Assembly (NCBI GenBank): GCA_036003045.1
Contig: DASYSS010000040.1
Span: 47,644 to 111,643, forward strand
DNA from: Gemmatimonadaceae bacterium
GTDB lineage: Bacteria; Gemmatimonadota; Gemmatimonadetes; Gemmatimonadales; Gemmatimonadaceae
DNA length: 64,000 nucleotides
Direction: 5' to 3'
How positions within the stretch are numbered: the stretch's first letter is position 1; each line of letters opens with the position of its first letter. Under the pieces are notes generated by a model. The model saw only the letters and a program-made list of their open reading frames with translations, did no database searches and had not been told where the DNA came from. The position numbers and the translations under genes were made by a program. Positions 9,670 through 20,624 of the stretch are shown here, in pieces.

Positions 9670-9707
9670 GGGGACGGCTACGCCGCGGCGCGGCCGTCGC
9701 CGTCCCC
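9670..9707. terminator. Hairpin at a convergent gene junction
   Basis: GGGGACGGC (9670-9678) and its exact complement GCCGTCCCC (9699-9707) enclose a small self-complementary core. The hairpin sits on the junction of the S9 gene (stop at 9660) and the M50 gene (stop at 9678) and overlaps the M50 C-terminal codons. There is no T tract, so it may slow both polymerases or stabilise 3' ends rather than act as a classical intrinsic terminator. Confidence 0.4.
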
Positions 9708-10793
9708 CGCTCGCCCCGCTCGCCTGGCGGTGGAGATCAGGACGTATTCCTGAATCTTCTCCGCCGTGAGCAGGCCGACGACTTGGCGTCCCCGAAGCAC
9801 CGGCATCGCCTGGCAGTGACCTTCCTGAAGCCGTGCCAGCGCCTGTTCGAGCGATTCATCCGGCGTCGTCGAACAGAATTTCGTCTGCATCACCTGGCCG
9901 ACCGGCTCGTCGGCGTGACCTTCCGCCATCGCGCGCAGCAAGCCCTCGCGAGTGAGAACGCCGGCGATGTCGTCATGATCGACGACAGGAAAGTCGTGTT
10001 GGAATCCCTGCCGCACTTCCTCGATCGCGGCCGAGACGGATTCCGTCGGCGCGAGCGTGCGCACGTCGGTGATCATCGCGCGAGACACGGCGACACTGCC
10101 GACCGTCATTTTCAGCTGTGCCGCGCTCGACTCGGCCGCCGCGCTCAGCCACACGAACACGCCGATGATGACGAGGAACGGATTGTTCACGACGAACAAT
10201 CCGAACAGCGCGAAGAGCAACGCGAATGCCTTGCCGAGCCGGGCAGCGATCTCGGTCGCATGCTCGAAGCTCGTGCGCATGGCGAGCGCGGCGCGCAGCA
10301 CGCGCCCGCCGTCCATGGGAAACGCCGGCAGAAGATTGAAGATCGCGAGAATGACGTTCACCCACATCACCTGCGCCACGAACAGCCACCCGCCCCGCGA
10401 CGGCGCTGAAGCGAGCGAGACTCGTCCGAGGACGAGCGCGAGATAGAGAACGACGATGATGGCCACAGTGACGGCGGGGCCGGCGAGGGCGATCAGCAAC
10501 TCCTCGCGTGGCCGCGACGGCATGCGCTCGAGCCGGGCGACGCCGCCGATCGGCAGGAGGGTGATGCTTTTCGTCTTCACGCCGAAGCGTTGGGCCATGA
10601 TGGCATGACCGAACTCGTGCAGCACGACGGAGAGGAAGATCGCCAGCGTTAGGAGCACGCCGATGATAGCCGCGCCCGCCGTGTGCGCTTGCTGGTAGGC
10701 GGCAATTCCGATCCACGCGAGCAGGATGAGGAACGTCGCGTGAATGTCGACGTCGATTCCTTTGATTCGTGCGACCGTCCATGACCAACGCAT
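9678..10793 (-). CDS. Site-2-type intramembrane metalloprotease (M50) with CBS pair
   Basis: A 371-residue polytopic membrane protein of the M50 Rip3-like subgroup, which cleaves substrates within the membrane. The zinc site is HEFGH (His59, Glu60, His63), with the third ligand in NLLPAFPMDGGRVLRA. About six helices occupy residues 15-215, followed by two CBS domains (about 240-355) that usually bind adenine nucleotides. The ATG at 10793 lies just behind GGAGG; a TTG one codon upstream is less likely. The substrate is unknown; in other bacteria such proteases release anti-sigma or membrane regulators. Confidence 0.93.
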   Translation of the reverse strand: MRWSWTVARIKGIDVDIHATFLILLAWIGIAAYQQAHTAGAAIIGVLLTLAIFLSVVLHEFGHAIMAQRFGVKTKSITLLPIGGVARLERMPSRPREELLIALAGPAVTVAIIVVLYLALVLGRVSLASAPSRGGWLFVAQVMWVNVILAIFNLLPAFPMDGGRVLRAALAMRTSFEHATEIAARLGKAFALLFALFGLFVVNNPFLVIIGVFVWLSAAAESSAAQLKMTVGSVAVSRAMITDVRTLAPTESVSAAIEEVRQGFQHDFPVVDHDDIAGVLTREGLLRAMAEGHADEPVGQVMQTKFCSTTPDESLEQALARLQEGHCQAMPVLRGRQVVGLLTAEKIQEYVLISTARRAGRAGDGDGRAAA

Positions 10794-10808
10794 CAATCCT
10801 CCAGGAAA

Positions 10809-12791
10809 TCAGTCTCCGTGCCCACGCCCCTCATCGCCGCCGCCTGGGCGGCCGGGCTTGCCTTTCGCCGGCTTGTGACCGGACGGTGAGGGGGCCGGCG
10901 CGGGAGTCGGGCGCGCCGCGGGTTGCGGCGGGTGTTGCTTTTGTTGCTGCTGCGCGTGTTGAGGCGGCTGCGCTTGAGGCCGCGACGGCGACGGCGGCGC
11001 CGCTAGTCGATGAGCAGGGACTTCGTGGTCGTGCGACGCCCCGGCGGGTTTACCGTCGCGCAGGTTCTCTTGCTGCCGTGGTCCGAGTGGCCGGCCGGGA
11101 TGCGCCCGCATCGCCGACTCGCGCTGCGTCGCGCTCGGACGCGCGGGCGGAGGTGCATTCCTCGCGATCAACGGCCGCGGCGGTGCGGACGTCGCGGGCG
11201 CGACTTCGCCTCCGACTTGCGACTCGGTTCGACGGTGACCCGGCGGGGCGTTCCGCTCGATGACGGCCCCGGGACGCTCGCGCGCCCCCGCCGGTGGATT
11301 GACCGTTGGTCCGCGTGGCTCGCTCGGTGCCACGGCACCCGACGCGGATCGCTGTCGAGCATTGCCGCCGCCGGCGCCACGCGTGACGAGCATGCGCGGT
11401 CGCTCGGCGAATCTCGGACGCGGTGCGGGTGAACCACCCGCGAGAAGCGCGCGCTGCGGATTCACCGCCGGGTGCGCCGCGATTCGAAGCGGCGGCAGGA
11501 GATTCGTGTGCAGCTCGATCGCGTGGCGTGCGACCGGTTCGCCGTAGCTGAACGCCTTGGATGAGATCACGGTCAGCGCGTTGTCTCGATTGACCCAGCG
11601 ATGGTCAGTCACGTCCTTGTCGCGAATGATCGCGTCGACGTCGCGCACCTCGATCAGGTTGGTGACGTTGACGTCGTGCAGATACGCGTCGCTGTGATGA
11701 TACCAGGGGAAATAGGGCGCGGTCGGACCGAGCGGGAACCACGCTTCGAAGTCCGGTCCCCGACTCAAGTCGAGCGCGGCGCCGTCGATGAACGCAACCA
11801 ACGCCGGCGCCCAAACCGGCTGCTCTACCACAGGGCCGGGAACCCAGGCCCAGGTGCTCGCGCAGTCGTTGTGCGTGACGGTTTCCCAACGTCCATAGTG
11901 GAACGGGGCGTAGCCCCATGGCTGATCGTCGACCCACGTCCAGCCCCACGGTTCGACCCACGACCAGCGGCCTTCGCGGTAGGGCACCCACGTCTTGCTC
12001 ACGCGCGTGGGACACCAGACTCGAGCATTCGCGGCGTCGGCGAACCAGACACCGTTGTCGTCGAGGTCTTCCCACCCCGGCATGCTTTGCGAGACGTACC
12101 GCGACGAGTATCCCGTGGACGTGTAGAGCGGGTCGCGTCGCGATCGCCAGGAATCAAGATCGGAGAATGCCGGCTGCGACCGCGGATATGAGGCGTCGAG
12201 CGACACGACCTGGATCGGGTTCGTCCCGGAGAGGCGAACGACCTGACCGGCGTTTAGAGTTTGATCAAGGCCGGGCCCTGACACTTCGAGTGCGCCGGAC
12301 TCCACGTCGACGACCGTTCCGCCATCCGGCTCGATCGAGACGATGTACGTCCCGGGCGCCGTCGGTACGAGCGCGCCGTTCGGCGTGTCGAATTCGAGCG
12401 AATCACTCTTGTCGTATCGGTAGAGGCTGGCCTCGAGCGCTCCTTGATCGAGCCCCAGCTGAGTGAAGTTGTCGGTCAGATTCGTGAGCGTGAGATCGCC
12501 GCCGTGATCGAGTCGGACCGCGCCGTTCCCGAAATCGAGCTCGGCGTGCGCGTCCTGGCCGGCGTACAGCCGGTCTCCGGTTGACAGCGTGTAGTTCTGA
12601 GCGGGCTGTGTCCAATCGTCGGAGCCGGGCGCTTGCAGCGACACCGTTCCGTCTATCGAGCTGAGGCGCGCGGCGCGTGTCGGTGGATCGGTGGCGACAT
12701 CGCCCGCGGCCGAGTCTGTCGAGCCTCCGCGCGCGCCGCCGCGAGAACACGCGGCGATGGCGAGCAGAAGCGTAAGTAAACGCTTGTTCAT
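10809..12791 (-). CDS. FecR/DUF6600 lipoprotein
   Basis: A 660-residue envelope protein. The N-terminus is a lipoprotein signal (LLLAIAACS). A FecR-type domain (about residues 45-190) is followed by a tryptophan-rich DUF6600-like region (about 225-340) with repeated WVPYREGRW, WGWTWVDDQPWGYAPFHYG and WAWVPGP motifs. The last 230 residues are disordered, rich in Pro, Arg, Gln and His. GGAGGG lies 3 nt before the ATG. No FecI sigma factor or FecA receptor is adjacent, so it is probably not a classical Fec signalling protein. The function is unknown. Confidence 0.8.
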   Translation of the reverse strand: MNKRLLTLLLAIAACSRGGARGGSTDSAAGDVATDPPTRAARLSSIDGTVSLQAPGSDDWTQPAQNYTLSTGDRLYAGQDAHAELDFGNGAVRLDHGGDLTLTNLTDNFTQLGLDQGALEASLYRYDKSDSLEFDTPNGALVPTAPGTYIVSIEPDGGTVVDVESGALEVSGPGLDQTLNAGQVVRLSGTNPIQVVSLDASYPRSQPAFSDLDSWRSRRDPLYTSTGYSSRYVSQSMPGWEDLDDNGVWFADAANARVWCPTRVSKTWVPYREGRWSWVEPWGWTWVDDQPWGYAPFHYGRWETVTHNDCASTWAWVPGPVVEQPVWAPALVAFIDGAALDLSRGPDFEAWFPLGPTAPYFPWYHHSDAYLHDVNVTNLIEVRDVDAIIRDKDVTDHRWVNRDNALTVISSKAFSYGEPVARHAIELHTNLLPPLRIAAHPAVNPQRALLAGGSPAPRPRFAERPRMLVTRGAGGGNARQRSASGAVAPSEPRGPTVNPPAGARERPGAVIERNAPPGHRRTESQVGGEVAPATSAPPRPLIARNAPPPARPSATQRESAMRAHPGRPLGPRQQENLRDGKPAGASHDHEVPAHRLAAPPSPSRPQAQPPQHAQQQQKQHPPQPAARPTPAPAPSPSGHKPAKGKPGRPGGGDEGRGHGD

Positions 12792-12842
12792 AAACCCTCC
12801 GCGACTTCGAGGAGGGCAATGACCAAGCCAATCAGCGCATCA

Positions 12843-14114
12843 TCATGCGAGGAGCGAGCTTCCCCGCGTGAGCCTGGCGCGAACCTCGTCGGCCGGGAGC
12901 GTCGCCAGCTTCATCATCCGGGCGGGGTCGAGCGCCATGCGAACCGACGTGAACACGCGCAGCCATCGGGCCGATCGATAGAACTCCTCGGACAGCTTCG
13001 GCAGGTTGATCACGCCCTCCCATCCCGACGCCGTCACCCGGCGGACGTCGCCGTACGGCCGCTGAATCAACAAGTCGAGCCCGAGCATTTGGGTCTTCGC
13101 CGGATAGTCGAGCAACAACTCTCCAGACTGAAGACGAAGCTCGCGCGCGAGTTGATTCTCGACCGCCGCGGTGAGCTTTGGATCGTCGGCGATCCATTCT
13201 CCGGCGTCGCCTTCGAGGTCGGCGGCCGGACACTCGAACGCGCGCTTGTACAACCGGCGGCCGCGAAGCGAGTCGAGCAATTGATTCGGTGCTCGCGTCT
13301 CGAGCGCGTGGAGAAGACCTTCGTCGGTGAACCCGGCGAGCGTCCGCGCGTCGAGCGTACCGGCGTCGAGTGCATCGGCCACCAGCCGCTTGTACATCAC
13401 CGTGGCGCTCCGCACGCCGTGATGCCAGTACACGTTGCGGTACATCTGGTATCGCGCGAAGAGCAGCGACTCGAGCGCCGACAGGCCTTTCTCGACCATA
13501 CCGACGCGCGGCGAATTGGTCTCCGGATCGCGTACGATCGCCAACGCGTTGAGCAACCGGTCGACGTCGATCTCGCCGTAGCTCACGCCGCACATGAACG
13601 CGTCGCGTCTCAGGTAGTCGAGCTTGTCGAGATCGATCGAGCCGGAGATCAATCCTTGCAGCGGGCTCTCGCTTCGCCCGCAGATGAGCGCATGAATCTT
13701 CTGAGGCCCTTCGTCGCCTAGCTCGCGCCGCAGCGCCTCGGCGACCTCACCCTCGCAGATCAACGGGCGGGCGACGTCCTCGTGGTGCATCGCGCCGATC
13801 TCCTCGAGCGCGTGCGAAAAGGGATAGTGGCCGATGTCGTGGAGCAGCGCGGCGAGCCGCGTGAGCTGCACTTCTTCCCGGTCCACGAGCGCGAAGTCGG
13901 ACTGATCCTCGAGCAGCGTGAACACCCGCCGCGCCAAATGATACGTGCCGAGCGCGTGCTCGAACCGCGAGTGAGTCGCGCCCGGGTAGACGAGGAAGGC
14001 GAGACCAAGCTGGCGAACGTATCGGAGCCTCTGGAATGCCGGCGTGTCGATCAACTCGAAGGCGAGCGGATCGAACCGGATGTTATTCCAGAGCGGATCT
14101 CGGATGATGTCCAC
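12843..14114 (-). CDS. HD-domain phosphohydrolase (dGTPase-like, COG1078 type)
   Basis: About 423 residues. HD-domain metal ligands are visible: HSRFEHALG (about residues 47-55) and LLHDIGHYPFSHALEE (about 95-110), followed by a conserved IHALICG region and RxDAFMCGVSYGEIDVDRLL. This architecture matches the stand-alone HD family related to dNTP triphosphohydrolases. The GTG start at 14114 (VDIIRDPLWN) was chosen because family members begin with IRDP at this point; the frame stays open to a TTG at 14201. The substrate is likely a (deoxy)nucleotide, an inference from the family. It is followed by the FecR gene on the same strand with 51 nt between. Confidence 0.85.
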   Translation of the reverse strand: MDIIRDPLWNNIRFDPLAFELIDTPAFQRLRYVRQLGLAFLVYPGATHSRFEHALGTYHLARRVFTLLEDQSDFALVDREEVQLTRLAALLHDIGHYPFSHALEEIGAMHHEDVARPLICEGEVAEALRRELGDEGPQKIHALICGRSESPLQGLISGSIDLDKLDYLRRDAFMCGVSYGEIDVDRLLNALAIVRDPETNSPRVGMVEKGLSALESLLFARYQMYRNVYWHHGVRSATVMYKRLVADALDAGTLDARTLAGFTDEGLLHALETRAPNQLLDSLRGRRLYKRAFECPAADLEGDAGEWIADDPKLTAAVENQLARELRLQSGELLLDYPAKTQMLGLDLLIQRPYGDVRRVTASGWEGVINLPKLSEEFYRSARWLRVFTSVRMALDPARMMKLATLPADEVRARLTRGSSLLA

Positions 14115-14243
14115 GGATTTCTGGCGGCTCGCGTATGATAGTTGGGGCCGGCGCGGCACGGCGAACCGCCGTCTTGCGGGCGGAAACCCCAAGCCGCTCA
14201 AAGCCGTAGAGCCGTTATATCCACCTTCGAGCCGTCATCGCCC

Positions 14244-14999
14244 ATGCTGAACGCATCCCAGACTCCGGCTCCAGCCCTCGCATCTACGCAGCTCCCCGCG
14301 AGCAACCTGTCGTTCGAGGCGTTGCAGGCCCAACTCCAGGCGCAGACGCAGCAACTTGCCGTGGTCCAGGCTCAGCGCGACGTGCTCCAACGGCAGCTGG
14401 ACGTGAATGGTCCGGGGCCGAACACCGAGGGGTTCCTGACGCAGCGGACCGCGCTCGACAAGGACATTCTCGGGCTGCAGATGGACATTGCCGGGACCAA
14501 GGCGCAGATCGGCTCGCGGCTCGGCATTCCAGGCGACAGGGTCGGGGCGAACGGTCGACTCATCCTCGTTAATCGCCCAGACTTTGGTCAGCGGCGGGGC
14601 CCCGACCCGGACGCCGTCGTGGGGATGTCATTTGCGCTCGTCATCGCCGTAGCGTTCCCGCTGGCGATCGCCTACGCACGACGCATCTGGCGCGGCAAAC
14701 CGTCGGCGACAGCGGCGCAGGCCGACGCGATCGCCCCGCGGCTCGACCGTCTCGAGCAGGCCGTCGAGGCGATCGCGATCGAGGTCGAACGCGTCGCCGA
14801 GGGGCAACGCTTCGTGACCAAGGTCCTCGCCGAGCGACCCGCTCAGCCGCAGGCCAGTATGGCCGCCGAGCAACTCGCACGGGGCGCGGCGACGCCGCTC
14901 GCCGAGGGAAAGCCGTTCCTCGCGCTGGGCGCCGGTCCGATCGAGCCCATTCGCGTCGCCGAGCGTCAGGCGGTGCGGCAGTCGATAACTCCGCACTAG
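14244..14999 (+). CDS. Coiled-coil membrane protein of unknown function
   Basis: A 251-residue protein not assigned to a family. Residues 20-60 are Gln/Leu-rich and likely form a coiled coil (repeated LQAQ and VVQAQ). One membrane helix lies near residues 133-152 (MSFALVIAVAFPLAIAYARRI), followed by a second probable coiled coil (about 165-200, DRLEQAVEAIAIEVERVAEG). The ATG at 14244 was chosen because upstream in-frame codons overlap the 5' end of the divergent HD gene; no clear ribosome-binding site is seen. It ends just before a large palindromic element. Confidence 0.6.
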   Translation: MLNASQTPAPALASTQLPASNLSFEALQAQLQAQTQQLAVVQAQRDVLQRQLDVNGPGPNTEGFLTQRTALDKDILGLQMDIAGTKAQIGSRLGIPGDRVGANGRLILVNRPDFGQRRGPDPDAVVGMSFALVIAVAFPLAIAYARRIWRGKPSATAAQADAIAPRLDRLEQAVEAIAIEVERVAEGQRFVTKVLAERPAQPQASMAAEQLARGAATPLAEGKPFLALGAGPIEPIRVAERQAVRQSITPH

Positions 15000-15000
15000 T

Positions 15001-15174
15001 GGTGGACGGGTGGACGGGTGGACGGGCGGACAGGTGGACGGTGGACCGGCAGAGAGCCCGATCGCACAGACTCCTGGACGAAGCAAAGGGTGACCGAGAA
15101 CCGGTCACCCTTTTCATTCACCGAAGCCTGTTGTTGTTCGCCTGTCCACCCGTCCACCCGTCGACCCGTCCACC
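15001..15174. repeat. Nested palindrome with 34-bp arms of TGGACGGG repeats
   Basis: The left arm (15001-15034) is a run of 8-bp TGGACGGG-type units. The right arm (15141-15174) is its reverse complement with 2 mismatches in 34. The arms enclose a separate perfect hairpin (15085-15113). The element fills the gap between the convergent coiled-coil gene and pckA. It contains no open reading frame that looks real. It could fold into a long hairpin in either transcript. Confidence 0.75.
15085..15113. terminator. Bidirectional intrinsic terminator
   Basis: A perfect stem GGGTGACCG/CGGTCACCC with loop AGAAC, extended by AAA on the left and TTT on the right, gives a 12-bp stem with T tracts on both strands. 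It sits between two convergent genes (stops at 14999 and 15177), where a bidirectional terminator is expected. Confidence 0.8.
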
Positions 15175-15176
15175 CA

Positions 15177-16805
15177 CTATTTCGGTCCCGCTGCTTTGAC
15201 CGAATCAGGCACGAACTTCTCGAACTTCGCAAAGTTCTCACGGAACATCGTGGCGAGCTTCTTGGCCTGTCCGTCGTAGGCTGCGCCGTCGCTCCACGTC
15301 GAGCGCGGACGCAGGGCGTCGTCGGGCACGCCCGCCACGTGGCGCGGAATCTTCAAGCCGAAAATCGGATCGGTGTCCACGGGCGCCGAATGCAGGTCGC
15401 CGCGGAGGAGGGCCGCTACCATCGCGCGCGTGTGCGAAAGCTTCATGCGCTTGCCGACGCCGAACGCGCCGCCCGTCCATCCCGTGTTCACCAGCCAGAC
15501 GTCCGATCCGTGCTCTTCGATCAAGCGGCCGAGCATCTCGGCGTATTTGCTCGGATGCCACACGAGAAAGACGGCGCCGAAGCAAGATGAGAACGTTGCC
15601 TGCGGCTCCTTCACCCCGCGCTCCGTACCGGCGACCTTGGCCGTGTAGCCCGACAAGAAGTAGTACATCGCCTGCTCGCGCGTGAGGCGCGCGATCGGCG
15701 GCAGCACGCCGAAGGCGTCGGCCGTCAGGAAGACGATGTTCTTGGGATGTCCGGCGCGGCCGTTCGCGACGTGATGCGGGATGTACGGGAGCGGGTACGA
15801 TGCGCGCGTGTTCTCCGTGATCGACTGATCCTCGAACTTCACTTTGCGCGTGAGGTCGTCGAGGACCACGTTCTCGAGGATCGTCCCGAACATCTGCGTC
15901 GTCTTGTAAATGTCGGGCTCCCCTTCGGGCGACAGATTGATGACCTTCGCGTAGCAGCCGCCCTCGTAGTTGAAGACGCCGGACTTGGACCATCCGTGTT
16001 CGTCGTCGCCCACGAGGGCGCGCTCCGGGTCGGCGGAGAGGGTCGTCTTGCCGGTGCCCGACAAACCGAAGAAGAGCGCCGAGTCGCCGGCCTTGCCGAC
16101 GTTGGCGGAGCAGTGCATCGAGAGCACGCCCTGCTTCGGCATGTAGTAGTTCATCACGGTGAACATCGCCTTCTTCAACTCGCCGGCGTAGCGCGTTCCG
16201 CCGATGAGAATCATGCGGCGCGCGAGGTTGAGGACGATGAACGTCGTGGTGCGTGTGCCGTGACGCGCCGGATCGGCTTCCATCTCCGGCGCGTGAAGCA
16301 CGGTGAAGTTCGGATCGAACGTCGGCAGCGCGGTCGCGTCGGGTCGGATGAACATGTTCCGCACGAACGCCATGTGCCACGCGCTGGGGCTCACGTAGCG
16401 CACCGACAGCCGGTACTCCGGATCGGCGCCGCAGTAGAGGTCCTGCACGAAGAGGTCGTCGCGCGCGCTCAAGTAGCCGCGCACGTCGGCGAGGAGTGTC
16501 TCGAAGTGCGCGTCGGTCATCGGCTGGTTCACCTTGCCCCAGTCGATGTCGCCGGCCGATGCGTCTTCCTTGACGACGAATTTGTCATTGGGCGAGCGGC
16601 CCGTGTGCGGTGAAGTCACGGCGCGAAACGGCCCCATGTCGGCCAACTCGCCTTCGCCGCGGCGAACGGCGGTCTCGATGAGGACCGGCGCGGTGAGATT
16701 CCAATGAACCTCGCCCGTTGGGCTGATCCCTTGCGCTTCGAGCCCGCCTTCGGCCGGCGCGCCGTTCAAGTCACTGTCGTCCTTCGGCTTCGACAAGATT
16801 CCCAT
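15177..16805 (-). CDS. pckA: Phosphoenolpyruvate carboxykinase (ATP)
   Basis: A 542-residue ATP-dependent PEP carboxykinase, converting oxaloacetate and ATP to PEP, CO2 and ADP in gluconeogenesis. Motifs are complete: the P-loop GLSGTGKTT (about residue 245), the metal site LVGDDEHGW, the NYEGGCYAK motif, and RSPNDKFVV near the N-terminus. The length matches the family (520-550). The ATG at 16805 has GAGG about 11 nt upstream. It begins 5 nt after the maeB stop, so the two are a single operon controlling flux between C4 acids and PEP/pyruvate. Confidence 0.97.
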   Translation of the reverse strand: MGILSKPKDDSDLNGAPAEGGLEAQGISPTGEVHWNLTAPVLIETAVRRGEGELADMGPFRAVTSPHTGRSPNDKFVVKEDASAGDIDWGKVNQPMTDAHFETLLADVRGYLSARDDLFVQDLYCGADPEYRLSVRYVSPSAWHMAFVRNMFIRPDATALPTFDPNFTVLHAPEMEADPARHGTRTTTFIVLNLARRMILIGGTRYAGELKKAMFTVMNYYMPKQGVLSMHCSANVGKAGDSALFFGLSGTGKTTLSADPERALVGDDEHGWSKSGVFNYEGGCYAKVINLSPEGEPDIYKTTQMFGTILENVVLDDLTRKVKFEDQSITENTRASYPLPYIPHHVANGRAGHPKNIVFLTADAFGVLPPIARLTREQAMYYFLSGYTAKVAGTERGVKEPQATFSSCFGAVFLVWHPSKYAEMLGRLIEEHGSDVWLVNTGWTGGAFGVGKRMKLSHTRAMVAALLRGDLHSAPVDTDPIFGLKIPRHVAGVPDDALRPRSTWSDGAAYDGQAKKLATMFRENFAKFEKFVPDSVKAAGPK

Positions 16806-16810
16806 AGCAA

Positions 16811-19138
<2,328 letters not shown>

Positions 19139-19149
19139 GAGGGACCCGA

Positions 19150-19178
19150 AAAATAGCGCTCTTCGAGGGTTACGTCAC
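19150..19178 (-). promoter_or_regulatory. Candidate sigma70-type promoter for maeB-pckA
   Basis: On the minus strand, GTGACG, 17 nt, then TATTTT. The predicted transcript would start only about 5 nt before the maeB ATG, giving an almost leaderless mRNA, consistent with the missing ribosome-binding site. Prediction from sequence only. Confidence 0.35.
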
Positions 19179-19257
19179 GCCGATCGCGCCCGTTTTGGAG
19201 GACGAGGACGCCCTCAGCGCGGTGCCGTTCTGTCATGTCCAAAAATGGTCGTCGCCG

Positions 19258-19866
19258 CTAAGTCCGATGGTGCGCCGCGCCGAACAACCGCTGCGTTGCG
19301 GCGAGAAATTCGTCGATGTCCACGCTCTCGGGATCGATCATCGATTGCACCGCGCACCCCTTGATGAAGCTCACCGCAACGGCGGCCAGCCCCTCTCCGG
19401 TCACGCCGGCAAATCGGGCCGGCTCCGCCCGCAGTACCTCTTCCGCGATCGGTCGAAACGCCTCTCGATAGCGATCCAGCTCCCCTTGCATCTTGGCGCG
19501 AATGCGCCGGTGCATAAAGCCGAGCGCCCAGAAGTCGAAGAACAGACGAATGCGGCGCGGCTCGCTCGAGAGCCGCCGCATCTCGCGCCGCAACAGTGCG
19601 AGCAGCCGTTCGCGCGGCGACGAGATCGCGGCGATGTCGTCCGTCATGTGAAGCACGGTCGTCGTTGCCAACACGTAATCGAGCACCGCGATGACGAGCG
19701 CATCTTTGGTCTTGAAATGAAAGAGCACGAGGCCGACGCTCAATCCGGCGCCCTCCGCGACATGCCGCACGGTCAAGGCGGCGAGTCCTCTTCGTGCGGC
19801 GATGTCATACGCCGCCTCCAGGATCTGAGTGCGCCGCGTCGCTTCAGGCGCCTTCTGTCCAGGCAC
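19258..19866 (-). CDS. TetR-family transcriptional regulator
   Basis: A 202-residue one-component regulator. The N-terminal helix-turn-helix (about residues 10-57) has the TetR pattern RRTQILEAAYDIAARRGL, then TVRHVAEGAGLSVGLVLFHFKTKDAL. The C-terminal ligand domain resembles the BetI-like group. The GTG start has GGAGG 6 nt upstream. It lies 42 nt after the last Ehr-type subunit gene on the same strand, so it may be cotranscribed with that operon or regulate it; the ligand is unknown. Confidence 0.93.
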   Translation of the reverse strand: MPGQKAPEATRRTQILEAAYDIAARRGLAALTVRHVAEGAGLSVGLVLFHFKTKDALVIAVLDYVLATTTVLHMTDDIAAISSPRERLLALLRREMRRLSSEPRRIRLFFDFWALGFMHRRIRAKMQGELDRYREAFRPIAEEVLRAEPARFAGVTGEGLAAVAVSFIKGCAVQSMIDPESVDIDEFLAATQRLFGAAHHRT

Positions 19867-19908
19867 CGGAGCCCTCCTTGCCGATGTCGTGCGTGCGACC
19901 CGTCCGCG

Positions 19909-20616
19909 TCATGTCGCCCTGCCGAGAAGACGAAGCAGTCCGTCGAGGATCGTCAACGGATGGGGTGGACAGCCCGGAATCCACAGATCCACCGGAATCG
20001 ACGAAGGAATTCCGCTCGCTTCCGGGCTTCCCGCAAACACGCCGCCGGAAATGGCGCACGCGCCGACAGCGATGACGATCTTGGGATCCGGGACTGCGTT
20101 GTAGGTCTTTTCGAGCGCGTCACGCATGTTTGCGCTCACGATTCCGGAGACGACGACGCCGTCGGCGTGCCGGGGTGATGCGACGAACTGCACGCCGAAT
20201 CGCGCCATGTCGAAGACCACGTTACCGAGCGCCGTGAGCTCCGCCTCACATCCGCCACAGCTTCCCGCGGCCACCGATCGGAGGCGGAGCGAACGACCGA
20301 GCAGCGCGCGCATCCGCGCGTCAAGGGCGGCCGCCAACGCCAGCTCCCCGCCGGTAGTCATCAGCGCTTCACGCGTTCGCGTGGCCATTCGGTAGTCGCG
20401 CGTGAACGCGGCGCCGTGGTCATCCTCGCTCAGCTCCTCCGGCGCGAACACGCTTCGTCCAAGGTCAATCACCGGAAGCGAACGGCGATTCTCCGCATCT
20501 GACGCGTCGCGCACCGCCGGGCGACCGCGGAACCGCGGCGGCAGCGCGGCCGCATCTGCCGGCATGGCCACCGGCTCTATGTGTTGGCGGAGCCGCGTCC
20601 GGAGAAGGTCAAGCAT
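19909..20616 (-). CDS. Ehr-type complex small subunit (NuoB/HycG/HyfI-like)
   Basis: A 235-residue Fe-S subunit homologous to NuoB and the small subunit of group 4 hydrogenases. Four cysteines that should bind one [4Fe-4S] cluster are present: C120 and C123 (GSCGGCEAE), C187 (GACAISGG) and C216 (PGCPPHP). An N-terminal extension of about 100 residues has no recognisable domain. It starts 8 nt after the stop of the NuoCD-like gene and is the last subunit of the operon. It should sit in the peripheral arm facing the cytoplasm, next to the large subunit. Confidence 0.9.
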   Translation of the reverse strand: MLDLLRTRLRQHIEPVAMPADAAALPPRFRGRPAVRDASDAENRRSLPVIDLGRSVFAPEELSEDDHGAAFTRDYRMATRTREALMTTGGELALAAALDARMRALLGRSLRLRSVAAGSCGGCEAELTALGNVVFDMARFGVQFVASPRHADGVVVSGIVSANMRDALEKTYNAVPDPKIVIAVGACAISGGVFAGSPEASGIPSSIPVDLWIPGCPPHPLTILDGLLRLLGRAT

Positions 20617-20624
20617 CGTCGTGC

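Noticed and set aside
15001..15174. A CRISPR array
   Set aside because: Units are 8 bp, contiguous and arranged as an inverted pair, with no unique spacers and no cas genes.
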